64,000 bases of DNA, from NCBI RefSeq assembly GCF_008710705.1, contig NZ_VYRZ01000001.1, forward strand, positions 930,001 to 994,000, in the 5' to 3' direction. The translations under genes were made by a program, and so were the position numbers. Shown one piece after another: positions 33,005 to 41,339 of the stretch (position 1 is its first letter; each line of letters begins with the position of its first letter). Under the pieces are notes generated by a model. It saw only the letters and a list, made by a program, of their open reading frames with translations, made no database searches and was not told where the DNA came from. This DNA is from Microbacterium radiodurans (GTDB taxonomy: Bacteria; Actinomycetota; Actinomycetes; Actinomycetales; Microbacteriaceae).

Positions 33005-33033
33005 GTGAGCTCCTTCGCCCGTCCACGGCACTC

Positions 33034-33061
33034 TTGTGTCGTATCTCAAATCGTATATTAT
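33034..33061 (+). promoter_or_regulatory. Promoter of the transporter gene with repeated TCGTAT boxes
   Basis: TTGTGT (33034-33039), a 16-bp spacer and TATTAT (33056-33061). TCGTAT occurs at 33039-33044 and 33051-33056, a direct repeat inside the core promoter, and the AT-rich block is unusual for this genome. It is a candidate binding site for the GntR regulator of the divergent operon. Confidence 0.5.
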
Positions 33062-33119
33062 CGGCGATGCGTCGAGCAAGCGCTCGGCGGACAACGATGT
33101 CGAAAACACTGGAGCACCC

Positions 33120-34526
33120 ATGAGCGTCCCCTCATCTCCCGCATCCTCAGCTCGACCGCCCGAAGGCTTCACGCCGACGGGGACGATCGCAGCACACACC
33201 GACCGCCGCCGCGTGGTGTTCGCCACGGTCGTCGGCACCACCGTCGAGTGGTACGACTTCTTCATTTACGCGCAGGCGGCCGGACTCGTCTTCGGGGCGC
33301 TGTTCTTCGCGCCCGCGGGCGAGGACTTCGCGCAGATCGTCGCCTTCCTCTCGGTCGGGCTGAGCTTCCTGTTCCGCCCGCTCGGCGCCTTCCTCGCCGG
33401 TCACCTCGGCGACCGGTACGGCCGCCGGATGGTGCTCATGATCACGCTCGTCCTGATGGGGGCGGCGACGACCCTCGTCGGTCTCCTGCCGACCTACGCG
33501 GCCATCGGCGTCGCCGCGCCCATCCTGCTGCTGTTCCTGCGCATCCTGCAGGGCATCTCCGCCGGCGGCGAATGGGGCGGTGCGGTGCTGATGGCCGTCG
33601 AGCACGCGCCGAAGCACAAGCGCGGGCTGTTCGGCGCCTCGCCGCAGATCGGCGTTCCGCTCGGCATGCTCCTCGCCTCCGGCGTCATGGCGATCATGAC
33701 GGTCGTGGCCCCGGGCGACCAGTTCCTCGAGTGGGGCTGGCGCGTGCCGTTCCTGCTGTCGATCGTGCTGATCCTCGTCGGGCACTACGTCCGGCGACGA
33801 GTCGAGGAGAGCCCCGTCTTCGCCGAGATCGCGGAGCGCCGCGAGCACACCCGCATGCCGATCGTGCAGCTGTTCCGTCGCCACCTGCTGCTCGTGGTGA
33901 TCGCCGCTCTCGTGTTCGCCGGCAACAACGCCGTCGGCTACATGACGACCGGCGGGTACATCCAGGGGTACGCCACCAACCCCGAGGGACCGATCGGCCT
34001 CGAGCGCGGTCCGGTGCTCTGGGCGGCCGCGGCCGCCTCCGTGGTCTGGCTCGCGTCGACCTGGTTCGCCGGGTGGGTGTCGGATCGCATCGGCAGGCGC
34101 ACCACCTACGTCATCGGATGGATCGTCCTCCTCCCGGCGATCTTCGCCCTTTTCCCGCTCGTCAGCCTCGCGAGCGTCGGCACGCTGACCCTCGCGCTCT
34201 GCCTGCTCGCCGTCGGGCTCGGGCTCACCTACGGGCCGCAGGCCGCGCTGTACGCCGAGCTGTTCCCGGCATCCATCCGGTTCTCGGGGGTGTCGATCTC
34301 CTACGCGATCGGCGCCATCCTCGGCGGGGCGTTCGCGCCGACGATCGCGCAGGCGATCGTCCAGACGACCGGCTCCACCACCGGCGTCACGTGGTACCTC
34401 ACCGGCATGGTGCTGCTCGGCCTCATCGCCACCCTGCTGCTGCGCGACCGCAGCGGCATCCCGCTCGGGCCCGACCACGAGGCCGAGCAGGCGGTCAGCC
34501 CGCTCGTCGGGGCTCGGCGCGGGTGA
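33120..34526 (+). CDS. MFS transporter, metabolite:H+ symporter (MHS) family
   Basis: Protein of 468 residues with about 12 membrane segments. TTVEWYDFFIYAQAAGLVFG, GHLGDRYGRRMVLMITLVLMG (loop 2-3 signature) and LRILQGISAGGEWGGAVLMAVEHAPKHKRGLF are hallmarks of the MHS (ShiA/ProP/aromatic acid) group. Located at the plasma membrane, it probably imports the hydroxyphenylacetate-type substrate of the divergent operon. The ATG at 33120 has GGAG 6 nt upstream; an upstream in-frame ATG at 33036 lies inside the promoter and is rejected. Confidence 0.9.
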   Translation: MSVPSSPASSARPPEGFTPTGTIAAHTDRRRVVFATVVGTTVEWYDFFIYAQAAGLVFGALFFAPAGEDFAQIVAFLSVGLSFLFRPLGAFLAGHLGDRYGRRMVLMITLVLMGAATTLVGLLPTYAAIGVAAPILLLFLRILQGISAGGEWGGAVLMAVEHAPKHKRGLFGASPQIGVPLGMLLASGVMAIMTVVAPGDQFLEWGWRVPFLLSIVLILVGHYVRRRVEESPVFAEIAERREHTRMPIVQLFRRHLLLVVIAALVFAGNNAVGYMTTGGYIQGYATNPEGPIGLERGPVLWAAAAASVVWLASTWFAGWVSDRIGRRTTYVIGWIVLLPAIFALFPLVSLASVGTLTLALCLLAVGLGLTYGPQAALYAELFPASIRFSGVSISYAIGAILGGAFAPTIAQAIVQTTGSTTGVTWYLTGMVLLGLIATLLLRDRSGIPLGPDHEAEQAVSPLVGARRG

Positions 34527-34950
34527 CGATCGGATCGTCGAGGGCGGTACCCGCCCGGTAAGGGCCGAAGAACAGCTCGGCGCCGTCGGCCGTCAGCAGC
34601 GTGCTGCGGCCGACGCGCGAGCCGTCCGCTCGATCGTCCAGGCCGGCGACGTCTGCGAAATGCAGGCGCTCGCCGGTCCCGTCGTCGATCGTCAGAGCCC
34701 AGCCGTCGCCGATCCGAGCGAGATGCGGGTCGGCGATGACGACCCGCATCATGCCGCTGTGCCCGGTGAGGGTGACCGACCCCGAGAACCGCAGGTCCGC
34801 GGCATCCGCTTGCGACGACGGCGCAGCGGGGAACGAGAAGGCCCCGGACGACTCCTCCCGGGCGCCGCCGGCGAGGTCGACGCGGCCGTCGGGCATGCCC
34901 CGCACGTAGTCGAGCAGCGACGCCTTGATCGCCCAGAGCAGCGCGGTCAT
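34495..34950 (-). CDS. HtaA-domain protein
   Basis: Protein of 151 residues. LLWAIKASLLDYVRGMPDGRVDL, FSFPAAPSS, LRFSGSVTLTGHSGMMRVVIADPHLARIGDGWALTIDD and FADVAGLDDR fit a single HtaA domain, known from haem-binding surface proteins of corynebacteria and relatives. Here there is no signal peptide, membrane anchor or second domain, so haem uptake is doubtful. The ATG overlaps the LysR stop (ATGA), coupling the two genes. Its end overlaps the transporter's 3' end by 32 bp (convergent). Confidence 0.72.
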   Translation of the reverse strand: MTALLWAIKASLLDYVRGMPDGRVDLAGGAREESSGAFSFPAAPSSQADAADLRFSGSVTLTGHSGMMRVVIADPHLARIGDGWALTIDDGTGERLHFADVAGLDDRADGSRVGRSTLLTADGAELFFGPYRAGTALDDPIVTRAEPRRAG

Positions 34951-35861
34951 CGCGCCGGAGCCCAGTCGATCGACCGGGCGAAGTCGATCAGCGCCCGCAC
35001 GCGCGGGGGCGGAGCCGTCGTGGCCGACCAGATGACGTCGATGCCGACCGGCGCGACCGGGGGCGCGATCTCCTTCATGGCGACAGGGTAGCCCTCGTAG
35101 CTCGCGGCGTTCGCCGGCCGCTGCACGAGCACGCCGTAGCCGAGCCCGCGCCCGACCAGCGTGCGAACGGCTTCGTAGCTCGACGTCCGGTGGCGGATGT
35201 GCGGCGTCAGCCCGCGGGACGCGAACATCGAGAGCGTGTGCTCGCTCGAGGGCGGGGCGTCCAGCAGGATCAGGTCGCGGTCGACCAGATCCTCGAGCCG
35301 CACCGTCTCGGCGGCGGCGAGCGGGTCGGATGCCGCGAGCAGCACGTGCGCGGGACGTTCGAACAGCTTCTCGCGCCGCGGCGCACCGGGGATGAGCGTG
35401 TCGTAGACGAAGGCGACGTCCACCTGCCCCGATTCGATGCGTCCGGCCAGCGCGTCGGAGGTCGTCTCCTCGATCTGGAGCGTCACCCGCGGGTGGGCGG
35501 CGCCGAAGCCGTCCAGCAGCGGCGGGAGGATCGTCGGCGCCAGCGTCGGGTAGCAGGCGATCGTGACGGGACCGACGAGCTCACCCTCGACGGACTGCAA
35601 CGATCGGCCGAGTTCGCGCGCGTCGTGGAGGAGCGTCCGCGCCCGAGTGACGGTATGGACGCCGGCGCTCGTGAGCGTCAGCCCGTGCGCTCGGCGCCGG
35701 ACGCACAGCACGGCGCCGAGTCCGTGCTCGAGCTCGGTGATCGCATCGGAGATCGCGGAGGGGGAGACGTGCAGGCGGGCCGCGGCGGCGGCGATGGTGC
35801 CGTCCTCCGCCGCGGCGACAAGGTAGGCGAGTTGGCGGAGAGTGAAGGGGATCTCAGGCAT
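34947..35861 (-). CDS. LysR-family transcriptional regulator
   Basis: Protein of 304 residues. FTLRQLAYLVAAAEDGTIAAAAARLHVSPSAISDAITELEHGLGAVLCVRR is the N-terminal winged helix; the rest is the two-lobed substrate-binding fold (VGPVTIACYPTLAP onward). It is divergent from the P450 fusion with 106 bp between starts and is coupled to the HtaA gene. LysR proteins usually activate the divergent gene in response to its substrate, so this is the likely regulator of the P450. Confidence 0.9.
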   Translation of the reverse strand: MPEIPFTLRQLAYLVAAAEDGTIAAAAARLHVSPSAISDAITELEHGLGAVLCVRRRAHGLTLTSAGVHTVTRARTLLHDARELGRSLQSVEGELVGPVTIACYPTLAPTILPPLLDGFGAAHPRVTLQIEETTSDALAGRIESGQVDVAFVYDTLIPGAPRREKLFERPAHVLLAASDPLAAAETVRLEDLVDRDLILLDAPPSSEHTLSMFASRGLTPHIRHRTSSYEAVRTLVGRGLGYGVLVQRPANAASYEGYPVAMKEIAPPVAPVGIDVIWSATTAPPPRVRALIDFARSIDWAPAR

Positions 35862-35874
35862 GGGCGCACAATTC

Positions 35875-35922
35875 TTCGATCGAACCTCGGTGATTGACCG
35901 GATATGTCCGCTTTTCTACCAG
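35875..35922. promoter_or_regulatory. LysR/P450 intergenic control region
   Basis: A perfect 10-bp palindrome TTCGATCGAA (35875-35884) next to the LysR start, then TTGACC (35894-35899), a 17-bp spacer and TACCAG (35917-35922) directed at the P450 gene. The weak -10 fits a promoter needing an activator. Confidence 0.45.
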
Positions 35923-35967
35923 AACCGGGCGCGGGATAGTGAGGACAGTCCCACACGAGGAAGTGTC

Positions 35968-38900
35968 ATGACGAACGAGACCCACGACCAGCCCGTCCGC
36001 GAAGCGCCCGTCGCCGACTGGGTGACGATTCCCGACCTCTACCGCGACCCGTTCCCGATCTACGATCGCCTGCGCGCGGAGGGCGGGGTCCACTGGGTCC
36101 CCGCCGTCGGGCGGTACCTGATCACGAGCTACGCGGCCGTCCACGAGACCGAGTTCGACCAGGAGACCTTCTCGGCCAATGAAGAGGGGTCGCTGCAGAT
36201 CCGCGCGATGGGGCATTCGATGCTCCGCCGCGACGACCCCGACCACTATCCCGAGCGCAAGGCCTGGCAGCCCGTCCTCCGGCCGGGCGTCGTGAAGCGG
36301 ACGTGGACGGGCGTGTTCGAGCGGAACGCGCGGCGATTCCTCGACGATATGAGCGAGAAGGGCGAGACGGCCGACCTCATCTGGGACTTCGCGGCGCCCT
36401 ACGCCGCCGAGAACCTCCGCGAGATCCTCGGATTCCACAACGCCTCGCACGAGGACCTGCAGCGCTGGTCGCAGACCCTCATCGATGCGACCGGCAACTA
36501 TGCGGACGACCCGGAGGTCTGGGAGCGCGGTGCCCGCTCGTTCGACGAGGTCGACACGGCGCTCGACGAGATGCTGGCGTGGCACCGCCGGCATCCGGAC
36601 CATTCGCTGATCTCGTCGCTCCTGGCCATCCCCGGCGAGATGATGCCGATCGAGAAGATCCGGGCGAACGTGAAGATGACCATCGGCGGCGGGCTCAACG
36701 AGCCCCGCGATGCGCTCGGGGTCGCGGCGTGGGCACTCCTCGACCACCCGGAGCAGCGGCGGGCCGTCGAGGCCGACCCGAGTCTGTGGGGCACCGTCTT
36801 CGACGAGACCATCCGCTGGATCGCGCCGATCGGTCTGTACTCCCGGCAGACCACGCGCGACGTCGTCCTGACCGGCGTGCGGCTGCCGGCGCACGCGAAG
36901 CTCGGCATCTGCATCCTGTCGGCGAACCGGGACGAGCGCGTGTGGCCCGAGGCCGACCGCTTCGACATCCGCCGCGAGGTCAAGCCGCACCTCGCCTTCA
37001 GCAAGGGCGTCCACGTGTGCCTCGGAGCCTGGGTGGCGCGCGCCGAGGTCGCGGACGTCGGACTCCCGCGCCTGTTCGAGCGGATGCGCGGCCTCGACCT
37101 GGTGCCCGATCGGCCGGCGGTGATCGGCGGGTGGGTCTTCCGCGGGATGCTGGCGCTTCCGGCGCGCTGGGATGCGGATGCCGGCTCGGGGTCCGGTGCC
37201 GATGCCGCCACCCGGGTGCCGGGTGGTGCCGGATCCGCGGACGACGGCACCCCCGCGCCCCGGATCGCGATCGTCGGGTCGGGGCCGGCCGGCTGCTTCA
37301 GCGCCCAGGCGCTCCGCCGCAGCTTTCCCGCCGCCGAGATCGACGTCGTCGACGCGCTCCCGACGCCCTTCGGGCTGCTGCGCTACGGCGTCGCCGCCGA
37401 TCATCAGGGCACGAAATCGGTCGCGCGCCAGTTCGAGCGACTCTTCACCGCCGACGGGGTGCGCTTCCACGGCGGCGTGCGGCTGGGCGGCGAGGTGTCG
37501 CTCGAGACCCTGCGAGCGAGCTTCGACGTCGTCGTGCTGGCCACCGGCCTGCGTGCCGACGCGTCGCTCGGCATCCCGATCGACGCTGCGGCGCGAGTGC
37601 ACGGCGCCGGTGTCATGACGCGGGTGCTCAACGGTCATCCCGACGAGACGGAGGTCCCCGAGCTCGGGCGCGAGGTCGTCATCGTCGGGCACGGCAACGT
37701 CGCCCTCGATGTCGCGCGGCTGATCGTGCGAGCCGCCGAGGACTTCCATGGCAGCGACATCGACGATGAGGTCCGCGACCGCGTCGCCGGCCGGGTGCGC
37801 AGGGTCCACCTGGTGGGGCGCAGCGCGCCCGAGGGTGCGAAGTTCGACCCGGTGATGGTGCGCGAGCTGGCGGACATCGCGGGGGTCGAGCACGTCGTGC
37901 ACGGCGCCGACGACCTCGCGGCCGCGGGCAAGGATGCACGGGCCGACGCGGTGCGGTTGCTGCGCGAGAGCTCCGTCCGCGGGGACGGCGAGCCGCGGGT
38001 GCGTGTGGACTGGTGGTTCGGTTGCGCCCCGGTCCGCGTCGAGGCCGAAGCGCTGGTCGTGCGCGATTCCGCGGGCGATGAGCATCGGATCGCCGCGGAC
38101 GACGTCGTGAGCGCAATCGGATTCGCCTCGGACGAGACGGTGCCGGTGGCCGCGGGGGAGTACCCCGACGGGCGCGTCGAGCCCGGGCTCTATGTCGCGG
38201 GATGGCTGCGGCGCGGGCCACGCGGAACCATCCCCGATCAGCGGACCGATGCGCGGACGCTCGCCCGGGCGGTCGAGGAGGACATCCGAGCGGGAGTCAT
38301 CGGCCTCGGCAGCTCCGGATGGTCGCCGGACACCGCCGTCGATTTCACCGGCTGGAGACGGATCGATCTGCGCGAGCGGCTGGGTGCTGCGCCCGGACGC
38401 GAGCGGGCGAAGCTGCGTTCGCGGGAGGAGATGCTGGCCGCGGCACGCGACGAGGGTCTGGTACCCGCGCCGACCGCGAGCGCCGACGAGGCGCTGACCG
38501 CGGACGTCCCGGTGACGATCCTCTTCGGCACCGAATCGGGCGGCGCGGAGCTCGTCGCGGGGGAGTTGGCCGCCGCTCTCGGCGAGGACGCCGACGTCGT
38601 CGTGCACGACCTGGCCGACATCCGTCCGCGCGACCTCGCCCCGGGGCGTCTCCACCTCGTCGTGTGCTCGACCTACGGGGACGGCGAGGTCCCGACGGCG
38701 GCGCGAGACTTCCACCGCGCTCTCGTCGACGGCGAGGCGGAGCTGACCGGCATCCGCTACGCGGTCTTCGGCATGGGCGATCGCAGCTACACGCGCACCT
38801 ACTCGCGCGGGAGCGAACTCGTCGACGAAGCCCTCGCGCGCTGCGGTGCGCTCCGCGTGGGCGAGTACGGCCGCCACGATGCCGGCGGCGAGACGCCGGC

Positions 38901-38976
38901 GACGGAACTGGCGTGCGATTGGCTCCGCGGAGTGCTGGAGGTGGCGGGGCGACCGCTGGCGAGCCCCGTGGCGTGA
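35968..38976 (+). CDS. Single-chain cytochrome P450 - adrenodoxin-reductase-like - flavodoxin fusion
   Basis: Protein of 1002 residues in three parts. Residues ~1-415 are a P450: ExxR at Glu280-Arg283 and haem ligand Cys351 in FSKGVHVCLG; the I-helix reads GGGLNEPRDALG instead of the usual A/G-G-x-D/E-T-T. A Gly/Ser-rich linker (~416-431) follows. Residues 432-840 are an FprA/adrenodoxin-reductase-like FAD and NADP domain: GSGPAG at 437-442, PTPFGLLRYGV, VGHGNVALDVAR (573-) and AGWLRRGPRGTIPDQRTDA. Residues ~849-990 are a flavodoxin: GTESGG (854-), STYGDGEVPTAA (901-), FGMGDRSY (934-). NADPH electrons can thus pass FAD to FMN to haem in one chain. GAGGAA precedes the ATG. Substrate unknown. 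Confidence 0.88.
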   Translation: MTNETHDQPVREAPVADWVTIPDLYRDPFPIYDRLRAEGGVHWVPAVGRYLITSYAAVHETEFDQETFSANEEGSLQIRAMGHSMLRRDDPDHYPERKAWQPVLRPGVVKRTWTGVFERNARRFLDDMSEKGETADLIWDFAAPYAAENLREILGFHNASHEDLQRWSQTLIDATGNYADDPEVWERGARSFDEVDTALDEMLAWHRRHPDHSLISSLLAIPGEMMPIEKIRANVKMTIGGGLNEPRDALGVAAWALLDHPEQRRAVEADPSLWGTVFDETIRWIAPIGLYSRQTTRDVVLTGVRLPAHAKLGICILSANRDERVWPEADRFDIRREVKPHLAFSKGVHVCLGAWVARAEVADVGLPRLFERMRGLDLVPDRPAVIGGWVFRGMLALPARWDADAGSGSGADAATRVPGGAGSADDGTPAPRIAIVGSGPAGCFSAQALRRSFPAAEIDVVDALPTPFGLLRYGVAADHQGTKSVARQFERLFTADGVRFHGGVRLGGEVSLETLRASFDVVVLATGLRADASLGIPIDAAARVHGAGVMTRVLNGHPDETEVPELGREVVIVGHGNVALDVARLIVRAAEDFHGSDIDDEVRDRVAGRVRRVHLVGRSAPEGAKFDPVMVRELADIAGVEHVVHGADDLAAAGKDARADAVRLLRESSVRGDGEPRVRVDWWFGCAPVRVEAEALVVRDSAGDEHRIAADDVVSAIGFASDETVPVAAGEYPDGRVEPGLYVAGWLRRGPRGTIPDQRTDARTLARAVEEDIRAGVIGLGSSGWSPDTAVDFTGWRRIDLRERLGAAPGRERAKLRSREEMLAAARDEGLVPAPTASADEALTADVPVTILFGTESGGAELVAGELAAALGEDADVVVHDLADIRPRDLAPGRLHLVVCSTYGDGEVPTAARDFHRALVDGEAELTGIRYAVFGMGDRSYTRTYSRGSELVDEALARCGALRVGEYGRHDAGGETPATELACDWLRGVLEVAGRPLASPVA

Positions 38977-39078
38977 CGCCCGCGGCGATTCCTGCACAGT
39001 TTCGTCACCGAGTGAGTTGCCCCCAAGTCGAAGCTGTGTTCTAGACTCGCATCGGTGCCGCATGGCATCATATCGTTC

Positions 39079-40418
39079 ATGGGGACGAGTCGATCAGCGA
39101 GCGACGAGGAGTCGTGGGTGCGCATCCGCGCCGAGCTCGACGGCGTGCTCGATGTGGTTCGGGCTCAGGATGCTGCCGATATCGCCCGGTTGCGCAAACT
39201 GGCGTCCTCGGCCGTGAGGCTCTGTCGATGTCGCGCCGAAACGGGCTGCTGGGCCGGGAAACCGACATGCAGCTGCGAGCGGTGGCGGCGGAGTTCGCCG
39301 CAATCGCGCGGTGCGGGGATCGGCGGGTGCAGAACGAGATCGGCCGTGCGCTGGAGATCGTCGAGGGGAACCCGCTCGTTCTGGCCGCGTGGGAGGACGG
39401 CCGGCTCACGGCCAAGCACGTCGACGACGTGGTGAAGCTGGGCCGGAACCTCCCGGACGAGAACCACGAGGAGTGGCAGGAAGCCGCGATCGCTGTCGCC
39501 GAACGGGACGTGCCCGCGCGGGTTCACGGCGCGTTGGAGTCGTTGGCGCAGCACTTCACCGCCCGCACCTTCGCAGAACGGCACAGAGCGGCCGTCGCGG
39601 ACCGGGGCGTGTTCCTGCGTGACCTGGGTGACGGGATGTCGGAGCTGACCTTGCGGGGTGCGACGACGCTGCTGGTGGCGATCGATGACCGGCTCAACCA
39701 GATGGCCGTGTCGACGATCGATATCGCCAAGGAGGTCGCGGCGGAAGCCCGTGCGGCCGGTGAGGAGCACGAGGCCGACACGCGCACCCGCCAGCAAGTG
39801 CGAGCGGACGTGCTCTGCGACCTCGGCTTGACCGGCGGGCCCGCGATCGACCCGACGCACGATGTCGACGGGAAGACCTCGCTCGGCGCGATCCGCGCCC
39901 GGGTGCAGCTGGTTGTGACGGCCGACACCCTCGCCGGGAAGGACGACCGTGCCGCCGAGCTGGTCGGCGCCGGCCTGATCGACGCGGACACCGCCCGGAC
40001 CCTGGCCGGGGATGCCGCCCTGTGGGACCGGGTCTCCCTCGACGCGACCACGAAGACGGTGACGCGTGTCGATCAGTACCGACCACCCGCGGCGTTGCGG
40101 AGGATGCTGCAGGCGCGGGATCGACACTGCCGGTGGCCGGGATGCCGCCGGCCCGCCATCCGCTGCGAACTGGACCACACCATCGACCACGCCCTCGGCG
40201 GGCCGACGTGCGAATCGAACTTGTGCAACCTGTGTCAGCGACATCATTCGATGAAGCAGTTCACCGACTGGCTCGTCCTCCAACTCGGCGCCGGCATCAT
40301 CCAATGGACCTCACCCACCGGGAGGGTCTACCGGGAAGACCTCCCGGTCCCCTCGGTCTGCTTCACTCCCGAGTTCGTCGCCGAACGGCCCCCACCCGAA
40401 CCGGCGCCCCCGTTCTGA
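39079..40418 (+). pseudogene. DUF222/HNH endonuclease repeat gene with probable one-base frameshift
   Basis: From ATG 39079 the frame encodes the usual N-terminus (SWVRIRAELDGVLDVVRAQDAADIARLRKLASSAV), then runs into non-homologous sequence at about 39215. The downstream frame resumes at EALSMSRRNGLLGRETDMQLRAVAAEF and continues to the stop with a full DUF222 body and a C-terminal HNH: CRWPGCRRP, CELDHTIDHALGG and NLCQRHHSMK. Restoring one G in the GTGAGG at 39214-39219 would join the two. An internal ATG at 39228 could still give a 396-residue protein. Such genes are multicopy in Microbacteriaceae and Mycobacterium (13E12 family). Confidence 0.65.
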
Positions 40419-40425
40419 CACCGCC

Positions 40426-40451
40426 CCGTCTGAGCGAGCACAGCGAGACGG
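40426..40451. terminator. Inverted repeat between convergent HNH and IclR genes
   Basis: CCGTCT (40426-40431) pairs with AGACGG (40446-40451) just after the HNH stop and before the IclR stop. A possible bidirectional terminator; the stem is short. Confidence 0.35.
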
Positions 40452-40480
40452 AACCGCAATCCCGGGAGCGCCGAGCGGTG

Positions 40481-41197
40481 TCAGCCGTGCAGGGCCGCGC
40501 GGATCACGGAGGCGGAGCGCTGCAGCCGTTCGGCGACGGCATCCGGATCGTCGGCGCGTGCGACGTGCACGACCGCGATCGCCGCCGGCCGATGGGGCGA
40601 ACCGAGCCGAAGCGGCACCGCGATCGCCTGCACGGTGGGGATCACCTCGTCGTGGCTCGTCGCATACCCGCGCTCGGCCGCCACGGCGACGTCCGCGCGC
40701 AGGGAGTCGGGCGCATCCACCGGCCACTCGTGGGGGTCGAGCGTCGACAGAATCGCCTTGCTCGGCGCCCCGACCGACACCGAATGACGAGCACCCGGCC
40801 GCTGCGCGACCGAAGCGACGGCGTGCCGCGGCTCGACGCTCGCGAGCGTGATGCACTCGTCGCCGTCGAGGACGGCGAGGAAGCACGTCATTCCCAGGTC
40901 GTTCGCGACGGCGGTCAACTCCGGCAGCGCCTCGGCCTGCAGATCGTGCGCGACCCCCGCGGCGAGAGCGGCCAACCGCGCCCCGAGCGCCACCCGTCCG
41001 GCCGCGTCGCGCGCGACCACGCGATGCGACTCGAGCGTCCGCACCAGTCGATACGCGATCGAGCGATGGACGCCCAGCTCGCGCGCGATCTCGTCGATCG
41101 ATCGCGCCTCGCGCGCGTCGGCCAGGATCTCGAGCACCCGGATGCCGCGGCTGAGCGTCTGCGAGGGCGCTGCATCCCGGTCACTACGGTCCGTCAC
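40481..41197 (-). CDS. IclR-family transcriptional regulator
   Basis: Protein of 238 residues from a GTG start at 41197 with GAGAGGGG upstream. The N-terminal winged helix is SRGIRVLEILADAREARSIDEIARELGVHRSIAYRLVRTLESHRVV; the C-terminal effector domain has CFLAVLDGDECITLASVEPRH, SVSVGAPSKAILSTL and AIAVPLRLGSPHRPAAIAVVH. A longer frame upstream exists but would run through the operators. It is divergent from the aromatic hydroxylase gene, which it probably controls. Confidence 0.88.
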   Translation of the reverse strand: MTDRSDRDAAPSQTLSRGIRVLEILADAREARSIDEIARELGVHRSIAYRLVRTLESHRVVARDAAGRVALGARLAALAAGVAHDLQAEALPELTAVANDLGMTCFLAVLDGDECITLASVEPRHAVASVAQRPGARHSVSVGAPSKAILSTLDPHEWPVDAPDSLRADVAVAAERGYATSHDEVIPTVQAIAVPLRLGSPHRPAAIAVVHVARADDPDAVAERLQRSASVIRAALHG

Positions 41198-41251
41198 GGG
41201 CACCCCTCTCGCGCGCACCCTTGTCGGCGCATCGACGGTCGTATACGATCT

Positions 41252-41286
41252 GTTCCATAGTAGAACGTCGCGTTCGAATATAGAAC
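41252..41286. promoter_or_regulatory. Two GTTC-N7-GAAC operators whose spacers hold the divergent -10 boxes
   Basis: Operator 1 (41252-41266) and operator 2 (41272-41286) are 15-bp inverted repeats 20 bp apart. The spacer of operator 1 forms TACTAT on the minus strand (-10 of iclR, with TTCTAT 17 bp upstream); operator 2 contains TATAGA on the plus strand (-10 of the hydroxylase). IclR binding would therefore cover both promoters. Confidence 0.6.
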
Positions 41287-41339
41287 ACGCCGCCTCCGCC
41301 GAGCAACCCGACACAGCTGTCGGGAAAGGACCGACGACG

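Noticed and set aside
35968..37190. Assigning the P450 part to guaiacol O-demethylase (GcoA) or RDX-degrading XplA
   Set aside because: The C-terminal GW-FRG-L pattern and domain set recall these enzymes, but the evidence does not allow a substrate to be named.
35854..39063. 1069-codon frame antisense to the P450 fusion
   Set aside because: Mirrors the codon bias of the real gene; no recognisable domain.
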